This document shows, piece after piece, positions 63,768-64,000 of a stretch of 64,000 bases of DNA. How positions within the stretch are numbered: the stretch's first letter is position 1; the number at the start of each line of letters is the position of its first letter. The DNA is taken from NCBI RefSeq assembly GCF_002087335.1, contig NZ_MWVJ01000033.1, positions 1 to 64,000 of the forward strand, read 5' to 3'. Source of the stretch: Pseudophaeobacter leonis (GTDB taxonomy: Bacteria; Pseudomonadota; Alphaproteobacteria; Rhodobacterales; Rhodobacteraceae). The position numbers and the translations under genes are program-made. The notes beneath the pieces were generated by a model that saw only the letters and a list, made by a program, of their open reading frames with translations, was not told where the DNA came from and made no database searches.

Positions 63768-64000
63768 TTAAAACTGCGTCTCGGACAGGATTTTCCGCTC
63801 CACGGGCAAGGAAATTCTGAAACTGCCCCCTTTCTGCCCAGCCATATACGCGATGTCGCCTTCCAGCCGCTGCATAATTTCGCGACAAATCGCCAATCCC
63901 AGCCCGGCTCCCCCGGCCCGTTCCGGGCTAACACGCGAGAATTTCTCAAAAATTAACTGCTGGTGGTCTGCGGGCACGCCGCTGCCGTTGTCGGTGAAAT
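63768..64000 (-). CDS. Histidine kinase, C-terminal end (partial)
   Basis: The gene runs in from the right edge. Reading from 64000: FTDNGSGVPADHQQLIFEKFSRVSPERAGGAGLGLAICREIMQRLEGDIAYMAG...GGSFRISLPV. These are the G1, F and G2 boxes of a HATPase_c domain, so this is the last 77 or so residues of a sensor kinase. Sensor and phospho-His lie outside the window. Its stop is 69 bases before the FliM/N start. Confidence 0.88.
   Translation of the reverse strand, partial: FTDNGSGVPADHQQLIFEKFSRVSPERAGGAGLGLAICREIMQRLEGDIAYMAGQKGGSFRISLPVERKILSETQF

Overview
The window looks like chromosomal DNA of an alphaproteobacterium of the order Rhodobacterales, most likely the marine Roseobacter group. I infer this from GC-rich coding sequence and from gene orders I recall as typical of that group: bamE / DUF177-rpmF-plsX-fabH-ihfA-merR-tRNA-Pro, and dgt ... 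argS-SPOR-nagZ-scpA-scpB. A single-cysteine DksA, a GapR-type protein, an OlsB-type acyltransferase and a Gly/Asp-rich FliM/FliN-like protein agree with this. I see no transposase, phage gene, CRISPR array or rRNA.

Layout. 1-8.2 kb: endo/exonuclease-phosphatase protein, SelO, DUF985 cupin, AnmK, TyrS, a tiny membrane protein, a GNAT-fold protein and a short-chain dehydrogenase. 8.4-17.2 kb: Uup ABC-F ATPase, OlsB, BamE, then the DUF177-rpmF-plsX-fabH-ihfA-merR block (lipid synthesis start, L32, nucleoid protein) and tRNA-Pro(GGG). 17.3-27.2 kb: dCTP deaminase, the leftward argS-SPOR-nagZ-scpA-scpB operon, dgt and erpA. 27.2-33.1 kb: EamA exporter, a repeat-peptide gene with its partner protein, xthA, a flavin monooxygenase and dksA. 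33.2-39.2 kb: MoxR ATPase, DUF2927 protein, VWA/CoxE-like protein and a GGDEF-EAL protein. 39.2-46.1 kb: M48 protease, luciferase-like oxidoreductase, PIN protein, RlmI and GlnE. 46.2-48.7 kb: a three-gene operon (ChrR-like cupin, FAD amine oxidase, TetR) behind a palindromic operator. 48.9-51.1 kb: a secreted NIDO/M10/RTX metalloprotease. 51.6-57.6 kb: a sensory island with two histidine kinases, two response regulators and a Tat-exported solute-binding protein. 58.2-59.5 kb: GapR and small proteins. 59.8-62.1 kb: a persulfide/thiosulfate detoxification operon (persulfide dioxygenase, two YeeE/YedE half-transporters, DUF442 sulfurtransferase). 62.3-64 kb: flagellar FliM/FliN-like protein and the end of another histidine kinase.

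A feature of the whole window is the number of single-base frameshifts. At least 16 genes, including tyrS, argS, bamE, dgt and scpB that the cell should not be able to lose, read as two or more overlapping frames that become one normal protein when one base is added or removed. I therefore annotate these as single genes with probable sequence errors, give the outer coordinates and mark where the frame breaks. Substitution errors are also possible: an in-frame stop lies in the VWA gene.

The best candidates for undescribed biology are the repeat-peptide gene at 29583-29888 with its partner, the TetR-operator/cupin/amine oxidase operon, the sensory island, and a family of intergenic double-hairpin repeats (four copies).
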